From positions 1-6,257 of the forward strand of contig JAGBEZ010000058.1 in assembly GCA_017936725.1 (NCBI GenBank): DNA of 6,257 nt, given 5' to 3'. A program made the position numbers and the translations under genes. The notes under the pieces are model-generated. The model was not told the origin of the DNA, searched no databases, and saw only the letters and a program-made list of their open reading frames with translations. The DNA comes from Agathobacter sp. Lineage in GTDB: Bacteria; Bacillota_A; Clostridia; Lachnospirales; Lachnospiraceae. Positions 1 through 5,587 of the stretch are shown piece after piece. Every line of letters begins with the position of its first letter. The stretch's first letter is position 1.

Positions 1-594
1 GAAAAACAGTTGATTGTTTCTATCGGAAGAGAAGTTGGCAGTGGCGGACGCGAAATCGGCGAAATGATAGCAAAACACTATAATATTCCGCTGATTGATA
101 AAAATATCCTGGAAGAGATTGCAGAGAAAAAACAAGTAGAGGCAGAACACTTAAAGGATATTGATAAGAAATACGTAACACCAATATTTAAACGAACCGT
201 TCGTGGTTTTAGCAGCTCCGTACAGGATAATCTTTACTTGTTGCAATTTGAGCATTTGCAGGAAAAAGCAAAGAGAGGCGAATCCTTTGTAATCGTTGGA
301 CGATGCGGAGAGGATGTTTTGAAAGAATATGATGCTTTGGTATCTATTTTTGTATTAGGTGACAAAGAGGTAAAAAGAGAACGCATCATGCGTCTTTATG
401 ACAAAAATGAATTTACAGCCGAACGTCTCATGCATGAGAAGGATACCGAGCGTAAGCGTTATCATAACAGTTTCTGTGAAGGCAAATGGGGCGATTCTAG
501 AAACTATGATATTTCGATTAATAGTAGCGTGCTTGGAATCGAAAAGACGGCAGACTTTTTAATTGATTTTATTGATCAAAAAAGAAACGCATAA
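1..594 (+). CDS. cytidylate kinase-like family protein (5' end outside window)
   Basis: The reading frame is open from base 1 (residues EKQ precede a TTG at 10), so the true start almost certainly lies upstream; 197 residues are visible before the TAA at 592-594. The N-terminus has a nucleotide-binding-like loop, GREVGSGGREIG (visible residues 9-20), followed by a short helix and PLIDKNILEEIA, as in the Cytidylate_kin2 family (P-loop NTPase fold related to Cmk). A second family-type motif, VIVGRCGEDVL, lies mid-protein, then an Arg/Lys-rich LID-like stretch (KRERIMRLYDKNE) and a C-terminal YDISINSS strand. The loop reads GSGG where true CMP kinases have GSGK, so the usual phosphate-binding lysine is absent. 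By family it may bind or phosphorylate a nucleotide, but the substrate is not established and I would not name it cmk. It is transcribed towards the minus-strand hydrolase gene and ends at the shared terminator. Family assignment is fairly sure; function is unknown. Confidence 0.85.
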   Translation, partial: EKQLIVSIGREVGSGGREIGEMIAKHYNIPLIDKNILEEIAEKKQVEAEHLKDIDKKYVTPIFKRTVRGFSSSVQDNLYLLQFEHLQEKAKRGESFVIVGRCGEDVLKEYDALVSIFVLGDKEVKRERIMRLYDKNEFTAERLMHEKDTERKRYHNSFCEGKWGDSRNYDISINSSVLGIEKTADFLIDFIDQKRNA

Positions 595-616
595 AAATAG
601 AACTACATAGAAAAAA

Positions 617-655
617 TAAAGAGGAAAATCGGTAAAATCGGTTTTCCTCTTTTTC
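617..655. terminator. bidirectional intrinsic terminator between convergent genes
   Basis: The bases 621-633 pair with 637-649 around an AAA loop, giving a 13-bp stem (outer GAGGAAAA/TTTTCCTC perfect, inner part with two G-U pairs). On the plus strand it is followed by TTTTT (650-654). On the minus strand the reverse complement is followed by TTTATTTTTT, from the A-rich run 611-620. It sits between the stop codons of two convergent genes (594 and 667), so it can end both transcripts. Confidence 0.9.
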
Positions 656-666
656 GTATGTAAATA

Positions 667-1818
667 TTAATAGAACACATGATTTCCAATGACAGTTCCG
701 GAAATTGTGCCATTGTTGCGACGGAAAAACAAAGCGTCTGTAATATGCTTTCCATTTAAGACTTCGGTAGCGGCACGAATGCATTCGTCATTGACACCTG
801 CTTCCAATCGATAAGCCAAACGACCACTGGCGACAGGTGAAAATTGCTTATTCTGATAGATAACACCAGTAATCGTATTTGGAAAACGAGAACTTTTGAC
901 GCGGTTTAATACGACATTGCCAACCGCGATTTTTCCATCATAAGGTTCGCCTTCTGCTTCGCATTGAATAATTGCAGCAAGGAGATAGGCCTCACCTTCC
1001 AATGGAGTATAAGGTCCGCTAAAATCTTCTTTATCGGAGCCTTGGATTTCTTCCCATTTTTCCATATCCTCTTTTGCTTTTTCTTCTTCGAGTTTACGCT
1101 CGATTTCTTCCCAGTAGGCAAGTTGTTCATTAAGAGAAGCAAGCTGATCTTTTGAATTTGAAATTTCAGATTGTGTCTCGTCGATGGACGTCTGCGTCTT
1201 TTGAATAAGGGCAGTTACATGAGACTGTTTCTGTTTCATATCATCGTGCATTGCAAGAAGCGTAGCTTCTCCTGCTTCTAAATCTTTTTTCTTTTGTGAA
1301 ATGTCCGCCATGAGTTGTTGGTACTCATTTAGTTTTTCGCGATCATAGGATGTGATAAAGGACACAGATTCCGTTCGGTTCAAGAAATCCGCAAAAGAGC
1401 GGCTTTCAAGCAGTACTTCCAAAAGAGAGATACTGCCGTATTCGTACATAAACTGAATGCGGGATTTCATGGCTTCATATTGCTCATCAGCAAGAAGTGT
1501 TGCATCTTCTAGTTCTTTGGTAAGAAGTTCCATTTCCTTTTGTTTTTGGGAAATTTGTGATTCTAGTTGGTTCATATCATTAGCGAGGGTGGACAAACTA
1601 TGATTTAAATCTTTTAAATCACCCTCTAAAGCATCTTGCTGCTCCTCAAAAGAATCAAGTTCATCTTTGGCATCGTCAATCTGATCCTGCAAATGGTCGA
1701 CCTGATCATTTGCATTTTCGAGATCACCTGGCGCTCCACTTACACAAAAACTGGTAAGAAAAAGGGCACAGATGAGAACCAAAGAAAGGAGCCGATTTCT
1801 GAAGTGTATCTGTTTCAT
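667..1818 (-). CDS. secreted cell-wall hydrolase: PcsB-type coiled coil plus SleB-type hydrolase domain
   Basis: 383 residues. Residues 1-29 form a signal peptide (KQIHFRNR, then the hydrophobic LLSLVLICALFLTSF, likely cut near SGA/P). There is no proper lipobox, so it is probably released or wall-associated rather than a lipoprotein. Residues about 34-260 are a long charged heptad-rich coiled coil, interrupted by the segment RIQFMYEYGS...LEVLLESRSFADFLNR (120-148). This is typical of PcsB/CwlO/EnvC-like hydrolases, whose coils contact FtsX. Residues about 272-383 match the SleB/CwlJ Hydrolase_2 domain: CEAEGEPYDG with the likely catalytic glutamate E287, VVLNRVKSSRFPNTI, QFSPV and the terminal IGNHVFY. 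SleB-type domains are muralytic and known from spore germination; the PcsB-type coil suggests a vegetative, division-linked role instead (inference). The ATG at 1818 is chosen because AGAAAGG lies 7 nt upstream; an in-frame TTG at 1845 would add nine residues ahead of the signal peptide. It is single-gene and convergent with the upstream kinase-like gene. Confidence 0.9.
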   Translation of the reverse strand: MKQIHFRNRLLSLVLICALFLTSFCVSGAPGDLENANDQVDHLQDQIDDAKDELDSFEEQQDALEGDLKDLNHSLSTLANDMNQLESQISQKQKEMELLTKELEDATLLADEQYEAMKSRIQFMYEYGSISLLEVLLESRSFADFLNRTESVSFITSYDREKLNEYQQLMADISQKKKDLEAGEATLLAMHDDMKQKQSHVTALIQKTQTSIDETQSEISNSKDQLASLNEQLAYWEEIERKLEEEKAKEDMEKWEEIQGSDKEDFSGPYTPLEGEAYLLAAIIQCEAEGEPYDGKIAVGNVVLNRVKSSRFPNTITGVIYQNKQFSPVASGRLAYRLEAGVNDECIRAATEVLNGKHITDALFFRRNNGTISGTVIGNHVFY

Positions 1819-1825
1819 GGAAAAA

Positions 1826-1832
1826 CCTTTCT
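1826..1832 (-). promoter_or_regulatory. ribosome binding site deciding the hydrolase start
   Basis: Read on the minus strand, AGAAAGG ends 7 nt before the ATG at 1818. The alternative TTG at 1845 has no comparable purine-rich site at a suitable distance, and the 1818 start places the signal peptide exactly at the N-terminus. Confidence 0.75.
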
Positions 1833-1878
1833 CGTGTTTGTTCAAAGCGAAAACTGTGTAAATAACAATAATACATAT

Positions 1879-1907
1879 ATTTTAACAGAGATTCCAAACT
1901 CTTTCAA
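1879..1907 (-). promoter_or_regulatory. sigma-A-type promoter for the hydrolase gene
   Basis: On the minus strand there is TTGAAA (1907-1902), a 17-bp spacer and TAAAAT (1884-1879). The spacer ends in TGT, giving an additional TGn extended -10. Expected transcription start is near 1872, leaving a leader of about 50 nt before the ATG at 1818. It is a good housekeeping-type match, which argues for vegetative rather than strictly spore-specific expression. Confidence 0.7.
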
Positions 1908-1935
1908 CTTTGGACTAGGAGTAAGGTGGTTTTTT

Positions 1936-1944
1936 TGATATAAT
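1936..1944 (+). promoter_or_regulatory. extended -10 promoter for ispF
   Basis: TGATATAAT contains a perfect TATAAT -10 (1939-1944) preceded by the TG of an extended -10. No good -35 is seen at 17 bp; a TTGGAC at 1910-1915 is too far away (23-bp spacer), so the extended -10 probably carries the promoter. Expected transcription start is near 1951. It is back-to-back with the hydrolase promoter. Confidence 0.65.
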
Positions 1945-1960
1945 AATATTATAAATGAAT

Positions 1961-1970
1961 AGAAAGGAAG
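1961..1970 (+). promoter_or_regulatory. ribosome binding site deciding the ispF start
   Basis: AGAAAGGAAG ends 8 nt before the ATG at 1979. The in-frame ATG at 1955 lies only a few bases after the predicted transcription start, has no ribosome site, and would add eight residues not usual in IspF. Confidence 0.75.
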
Positions 1971-1978
1971 TAAATATA

Positions 1979-2506
1979 ATGCGAGTAGGATTAGGCTATG
2001 ATGTGCATAAATTAGTAGAAGATAGAAAATTGATTTTAGGTGGTGTCGAGGTACCACATACATTGGGGCTTTTGGGACATTCGGATGCGGATGTACTGGT
2101 ACATGCGATTATGGATGCACTTCTTGGTGCGGCAGCGATGGGCGATATTGGAAAGCATTTTCCAGATACCGATCCCGCATACAAAGGTGCGGATAGCATG
2201 AAGTTGATGGCGCATGTACGCGACTTAATCGAAGAAAAAGGATATGTAATCGAGAACGTAGATGCTACGATTATTGCACAGAAACCAAAACTTCGTCCAT
2301 ATATCGACCAAATGGAAGAAAACATTGCAAAGGTTCTTCGTATCGAAAGAGACCAGATTAACGTAAAAGCAACGACGGAGGAACGCCTTGGCTTTACAGG
2401 CCGCGAAGAAGGTATGGCAGCACAGGCGATTTGTTCACTTGCCACCATGTATGAAGCGAGCATGCCAGTGGGCTGTGCTGGTGGGTGCGGAAACTGTCAG
2501 GGATAA
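1979..2506 (+). CDS. ispF: 2-C-methyl-D-erythritol 2,4-cyclodiphosphate synthase with Cys-rich C-terminal tail
   Basis: 175 residues. IspF converts CDP-ME 2-phosphate to ME-2,4-cyclodiphosphate and CMP in the cytosolic MEP route to isoprenoids, and is normally a homotrimer. The start [10 protein letters not shown] gives the metal ligands D8 and H10, and [11 protein letters not shown] gives H42. [11 protein letters not shown] (56-66) and the nucleotide-binding [16 protein letters not shown] (130-145) are intact, so it should be active. The family core ends near residue 155 (AAQAICSLA); here a tail of about 18 residues follows, with C166, C170 and C173 in [10 protein letters not shown]. IspF proteins are usually about 157-162 residues, so the tail is extra. 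The start at 1979 has a well-spaced AGAAAGGAAG site. It is transcribed from its own extended -10 promoter. ispD is not adjacent, unlike in Bacillus. No convincing terminator follows, so some transcripts may run into the T-box leader. Confidence 0.96.
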   Translation: MRVGLGYDVHKLVEDRKLILGGVEVPHTLGLLGHSDADVLVHAIMDALLGAAAMGDIGKHFPDTDPAYKGADSMKLMAHVRDLIEEKGYVIENVDATIIAQKPKLRPYIDQMEENIAKVLRIERDQINVKATTEERLGFTGREEGMAAQAICSLATMYEASMPVGCAGGCGNCQG

Positions 2507-2526
2507 GCGAAAGATTTGTTTATTCC

Positions 2527-2555
2527 TTGACAAAATAGGAATTTCTGCATAAACT
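2527..2555 (+). promoter_or_regulatory. probable promoter of the T-box/cysE operon
   Basis: A perfect TTGACA (2527-2532) is followed after 17 bp by TAAACT (2550-2555), a 4-of-6 match to TATAAT. TATAAG at 2555-2560 is a closer -10 match but would need a 22-bp spacer. Expected start near 2562, just upstream of the T-box Stem I. Confidence 0.6.
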
Positions 2556-2808
2556 ATAAGGTAAGTTTTATTTCAATATTTTAAAGGCAAAGAACGGAAA
2601 GAGTAGAAAATCACGTAAAGCAAAAGAGAGAGGCGGTCACCGGCTGAAAGCTGCCTTGGTTTTATGTTTCAAAAGTGCATCCGGGAGCCGACTTGGTGAA
2701 GTCATATGTGTTGTGGTTTAGCCAGCGACAGATTAGCTAAGTACGCGTCGCACACGTTACGTGCTATGAGGAAGTGTTATTTGTGAAATTCGCAAGGAAT
2801 ACTTTGAA

Positions 2809-2841
2809 TTAGAGTGGAACCACGAGCTATGTCGTCTCTAA
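2809..2841 (+). promoter_or_regulatory. T-box antiterminator
   Basis: Helix A1 is TTAGAG (2809-2814) with CTCTAA (2836-2841). The 7-nt bulge TGGAACC (2815-2821) binds the free tRNA 3' end. Helix A2 is ACGA (2822-2825) with TCGT (2832-2835), closed by loop GCTATG. It shares 2824-2841 with the terminator hairpin, so the two structures exclude each other. This is the classical T-box transcription-attenuation switch. Confidence 0.9.
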
Positions 2842-2866
2842 AGACGTCATAGCTCTTTTCTTTTTT
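2824..2866 (+). terminator. T-box regulated intrinsic terminator
   Basis: GAGCTATG (2824-2831) pairs with CATAGCTC (2848-2855). After one T-T mismatch, CGTCT pairs with AGACG around a CTAA loop. The T run 2856-2866 (TTTTCTTTTTT) completes a strong intrinsic terminator 48 bp before the cysE ATG. It is expected to form when tRNA-Cys is charged. Confidence 0.93.
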
Positions 2867-2914
2867 CGCGAATAAGATTATGAGCGATAATAGAATTGAA
2901 CTTGGAGGTAGCAT

Positions 2915-3610
2915 ATGGGATTTATTCAAAACGTAAAAGAAGAAATTAATATCATACGAGAGAGAGACCCTGCAATTCACTCCAACTGGGAAGTGTTTTT
3001 GTATCCTAGTTTTAAAGCAGTTATGATGTACCGAATGGCACATAAATGGTATACAGATGGGCATTATTTCTGGGCGAGATGGCTTTCCCAGAAGGCGGTT
3101 CGAAAGACGGGGATTGAGATACATCCAGGTGCACAAATTGGAAAAGGATTATTTATTGACCACGGTTCTGGTGTTATCATAGGAGAAACCACGATTATTG
3201 GTGATAACTGTACGCTGTACCAGGGAGTTACTCTTGGCGGTACGGGAAAAGAGCAAGGCAAGCGACATCCAACCCTTGGGAATAATGTCATGGTAAGTGC
3301 GGGCGCAAAGGTGCTGGGGTCATTTACCATTGGGGATAATTGTAAAATCGGTGCAGGTAGTGTGGTGCTAGAAGAGGTTCCACCAAACTGTACGGTTGTA
3401 GGTATCCCGGGACGAGTGGTCAGAAGAAACAATAACCATGTACCACAGGAACTTTTGGACCACAACGTTTTACCAGACCCAATCCAGGAGGAAATTGGCA
3501 GTCTGGAATTAAACGAGGCAGAGCTTGGCAAACGAGTAGACAGCTTGGAACAGGAAATCGAGCAGCTTAAGACGCTTTTAGCTGTCACGACGGATACAAA
3601 GCTAAAGTAA
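2915..3610 (+). CDS. cysE: serine O-acetyltransferase
   Basis: 231 residues. It transfers acetyl from acetyl-CoA to L-serine, giving O-acetylserine, the carbon acceptor for cysteine synthesis in the cytosol. A short N-terminal helical part (about 1-65, with conserved RDPA containing D18) is followed by left-handed beta-helix hexapeptide repeats (about 66-170: IEIHPGAQIGKG, VIIGETTIIGDN, VMVSAGAKVLGS, CKIGAGSVV). The catalytic D82-H83 are in FIDHGSG, and R117-H118 in KRHP match the active-site pair of E. coli CysE. The closing VVGIPGRVV is typical. The N-terminal domain is short, as in Gram-positive CysE. Residues about 193-222 form a charged coiled-coil-like tail ending TKLK; the terminal isoleucine by which E. 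coli CysE binds CysK is absent. GGAGG (2904-2908) lies 6 nt before the ATG. It is the first gene after the tRNA-Cys T-box, 69 bp ahead of cysS. Confidence 0.97.
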   Translation: MGFIQNVKEEINIIRERDPAIHSNWEVFLYPSFKAVMMYRMAHKWYTDGHYFWARWLSQKAVRKTGIEIHPGAQIGKGLFIDHGSGVIIGETTIIGDNCTLYQGVTLGGTGKEQGKRHPTLGNNVMVSAGAKVLGSFTIGDNCKIGAGSVVLEEVPPNCTVVGIPGRVVRRNNNHVPQELLDHNVLPDPIQEEIGSLELNEAELGKRVDSLEQEIEQLKTLLAVTTDTKLK

Positions 3611-3660
3611 ATTTCGAAAGAGGAAAGTAACAGACGAATGTCTATTAATAAGATTCAATC

Positions 3661-3669
3661 AGAAGGAGA
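3661..3669 (+). promoter_or_regulatory. probable ribosome binding site for cysS
   Basis: AGAAGGAGA lies 10 nt before the ATG at 3680, a slightly long spacing. A second, similar pair lies upstream: GAGGAAAG (3620-3627) 10 nt before an in-frame ATG at 3638. The 3680 start is preferred because CysRS proteins normally begin a few residues before the (F/Y)NTLTR segment. Confidence 0.6.
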
Positions 3670-3679
3670 CAAACGAATC

Positions 3680-5113
3680 ATGGAAAACAAATTTAAGTTT
3701 TACAACACATTAACAAGAAAGATCGATACCGTTATTCCAAATGTAGAAGGAAAAATCTCTATGTACACATGCGGACCTACGGTTTACCATTTTGCACATA
3801 TTGGAAATCTTCGCAGCTATATCATGGAAGATGTATTAGAAAAATCCTTACGTTACGTGGGATATGATGTAAAACGAGTTATGAATATTACAGACGTGGG
3901 ACACCTTTCTAGCGATGCTGACACAGGCGAAGATAAGATGTTAAAAGGTGCAAAGCGCGAAAACAAGACAGTTATGGAAATTGCGCAGTTCTATACAGAT
4001 GCCTTTTTCAGCGATTGTGAAAAGTTAAATATCAAACGTCCAGATGTCGTAGAGCCAGCGACCAACTGTATACCTGAGTTTATCCATATGGTGCAGGTGC
4101 TTTTAGAGAAAGGCTTTGCATACGAAGCAGGTGGAAACGTATACTTTGATACCAGTAAGTTAGATGATTACTATGTATTTTCTTCTGCGGTAGAAAAAGA
4201 ACAGCTGCAGGTTGGTGTGCGTGATGATGTAGAAGAAGATACCAACAAAAAGAATAAAAACGACTTTGTACTTTGGTTTACCAAATCCAAATTTGAAGAT
4301 CAGGCGTTAAAATGGGATAGCCCATGGGGTGTAGGATATCCAGGATGGCATATCGAATGCTCTTGCATCAGTATGAAGCATCTTGGAGAATATATGGATA
4401 TCCATTGTGGTGGCGTAGATAATATTTTCCCACACCACACCAACGAAATTGCACAGTCAGAAAGTTTTACCGGACATAAATGGTGTAATCACTGGTTCCA
4501 CGTAAACCACTTAAATGACCAGTCAGGAAAAATGAGTAAGTCAAAAGGAGATTTCCTTACCGTATCCTTAATCGAAAGCAAAGGTTATAATCCTTTAGTA
4601 TATCGTATGTTCTGCTTACAGTCACACTATCGTAAACCACTCGTATTTTCTTACGAAGCACTCGATAACATGGTGGCAGCATACAATAAACTCGCGAAAA
4701 AAATAGCAGAATTTAAGAACGAAGGAGACATCGATACCACTGCATTCCGTATGTACAAAGAAAAATTCGAGGATGCACTTTGCAATGATTTAAATACCTC
4801 TATGGCAATTACAGTGCTTTATGATGTTGTAAAAGCAGATATAAGTGATGCGACAAAGCTTGCTTTGATTGAAGATTTTGACAAGGTACTTTCCTTAAAT
4901 CTCTATGAAGAAGGAAAGAAACTCTTAGAAACACCTGCAAGTGCAGGCGTAGATGCAGAGTTAGAAGCCTTCGTACTTGCAAAGATTGAAGAACGTGCAG
5001 CTGCAAAGAAAGCAAAGGATTTTGCGACAGCAGATGCCATCCGTGATGAACTCCTCGCAAAAGGTGTAGCAATTAAAGACACCAGAGAAGGCGTAAAATG
5101 GGAGCTCATTTAA
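3680..5113 (+). CDS. cysS: cysteinyl-tRNA synthetase
   Basis: 477 residues from 3680 (491 if the ATG at 3638 is used). This class I synthetase charges tRNA-Cys with cysteine in the cytosol. Visible features in order: FYNTLTR (7-13); CGPTVY with zinc ligand C31; the class I signature as HIGN (40-43) rather than HIGH; NITDVGHLSSDADTGEDKM (69-87); GWHIECSC with C227; FPHHTNEIAQ with H252 and E256 completing the zinc site; GKMSKSKGD with the KMSKS loop at 284-288; then a helical anticodon-binding region and the usual C-terminal pattern AKDFATADAIRDELLAKGV ending in REGVKWELI. All catalytic and zinc residues are present, so it should be active. The HIGN and TDVGHL pattern differs from the E. coli type (HIGH, TDIDDK) and marks a divergent bacterial branch. 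It is the second gene of the T-box operon, 18 bp before mrnC, and its product lowers the uncharged tRNA-Cys signal sensed by the leader. Confidence 0.97.
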   Translation: MENKFKFYNTLTRKIDTVIPNVEGKISMYTCGPTVYHFAHIGNLRSYIMEDVLEKSLRYVGYDVKRVMNITDVGHLSSDADTGEDKMLKGAKRENKTVMEIAQFYTDAFFSDCEKLNIKRPDVVEPATNCIPEFIHMVQVLLEKGFAYEAGGNVYFDTSKLDDYYVFSSAVEKEQLQVGVRDDVEEDTNKKNKNDFVLWFTKSKFEDQALKWDSPWGVGYPGWHIECSCISMKHLGEYMDIHCGGVDNIFPHHTNEIAQSESFTGHKWCNHWFHVNHLNDQSGKMSKSKGDFLTVSLIESKGYNPLVYRMFCLQSHYRKPLVFSYEALDNMVAAYNKLAKKIAEFKNEGDIDTTAFRMYKEKFEDALCNDLNTSMAITVLYDVVKADISDATKLALIEDFDKVLSLNLYEEGKKLLETPASAGVDAELEAFVLAKIEERAAAKKAKDFATADAIRDELLAKGVAIKDTREGVKWELI

Positions 5114-5131
5114 GAAGAGGATATACGGTTT

Positions 5132-5566
5132 ATGGAAATGAAGATTGATTCTTATATCAAAGAACAGTTTGAAATTGCAAATGTAGATATTCGCACGTAT
5201 TCCCCTTTGGCTTTGGCGTATATTGGGGATGGGGTGTTTGATTTGGTGATTCGTTCTCTCATCGTGGGAAAAGGAAACACGAAGGCAAGTCAGCTCCATT
5301 ATCAGACCAGCCACATTGTAAAAGCGGAAACGCAGGCCAAGATGATAGAAGCATTGGAAAATGATTTGACCGAGGAAGAGACAGATGTCTACCGCAGAGG
5401 TCGCAATGCCAAATCACCAACAATGGCGAAAAATGCAAAAATGGTGGATTATAGAAAAGCAACAGGCTTTGAGGCGCTCATGGGATATTTATATCTTAAA
5501 GATGAATTTCCAAGGGTAGTAGAGTTGACGAAAATCGGGCTTGAGCGAACTGGGATTACAATCTAG
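5132..5566 (+). CDS. mrnC: Mini-ribonuclease III (23S rRNA maturation)
   Basis: 144 residues. It has only the RNase III catalytic domain and no double-stranded RNA-binding domain, as is normal for Mini-III. In Bacillus subtilis this dimeric enzyme trims the ends of 23S rRNA precursor. LALAYIGDGVFDLVIR contains the first catalytic site (D33), and TGFEALMGYLYL the second (E114); HYQTSHIVKAETQAK and RRGRNAKSPT (88-97) are family hallmarks. Length equals that of known Mini-III proteins. GAAGAGG (5114-5120) lies 11 nt before the ATG at 5132; an ATG at 5138 is a less well spaced alternative. It starts 18 bp after the cysS stop and ends 21 bp before rlmB, so it is almost certainly co-transcribed with both, as in the Firmicutes cysS-mrnC-rlmB cluster. 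Confidence 0.95.
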   Translation: MEMKIDSYIKEQFEIANVDIRTYSPLALAYIGDGVFDLVIRSLIVGKGNTKASQLHYQTSHIVKAETQAKMIEALENDLTEEETDVYRRGRNAKSPTMAKNAKMVDYRKATGFEALMGYLYLKDEFPRVVELTKIGLERTGITI

Positions 5567-5587
5567 CAGAAATATTCGGAGGAAAAC

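Larger units (their letters stand above)
2591..2866 (+). promoter_or_regulatory. tRNA-Cys-responsive T-box riboswitch leader
   Basis: A complete T-box leader fills most of the 408-bp gap before cysE. Stem I: CGGA (2595-2598) pairs with TCCG (2680-2683), below a specifier loop holding AGTA (2602-2605) and the codon TGC at 2676-2678 followed by A. ACGTAAA (2613-2619) pairs with TTTATGT (2661-2667) above it. The distal part has AGAGAG and GGCTGAAAG, as in other T-boxes. A small hairpin GACTT/AAGTC lies at 2690-2703. Stem IIA/B pseudoknot: TTAGC (2718-2722) with GCTAA (2736-2740), and loop GCGAC (2725-2729) with GTCGC (2747-2751). Stem III: AAGTGTT (2772-2778) with AATACTT (2798-2804), plus inner TTGTG/CGCAA. 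The T-box sequence AGAGTGGAACCACG is at 2811-2824. UGC is a Cys codon and the UGGA bulge pairs with a UCCA 3' end; tRNA-Cys has U73. Uncharged tRNA-Cys should therefore permit readthrough into cysE-cysS. Pairings were found by eye. Confidence 0.96.

Noticed and set aside
624..641. Tandem repeat AAAATCGGT
   Set aside because: The two copies are explained by the near-symmetry of the terminator stem.
1819..1845. Upstream TTG start for the hydrolase
   Set aside because: It would add nine polar residues before the signal peptide and overlap the good ribosome site for the ATG at 1818.
1636..1938. Plus-strand open frame across the hydrolase 5' end and the intergenic region
   Set aside because: It overlaps the coiled-coil and signal-peptide coding region and both promoters, and resembles no protein.
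1955..1978. Upstream ATG for ispF
   Set aside because: It has no ribosome site and sits at the predicted 5' end of the mRNA; IspF normally starts at [10 protein letters not shown].
1996..2463. Open frame antisense to ispF (155 codons)
   Set aside because: It lies wholly inside a certain gene, is Ser/Ile-rich in the manner of a mirror frame, and has no recognisable motif.
2522..2542. Hairpin ATTCCT/AGGAAT as an ispF terminator
   Set aside because: It has only 6 A/T-rich pairs with a 9-nt loop and three T's after it, and it overlaps the TTGACA element; too weak to call.
2777..3136. Minus-strand open frame across the T-box and the cysE start
   Set aside because: It overlaps well-supported RNA structure and the cysE gene, and has no motif.
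3064..3588. Open frame antisense to cysE (174 codons)
   Set aside because: It is the mirror of the hexapeptide-repeat coding sequence, with no domain and no credible ribosome site.
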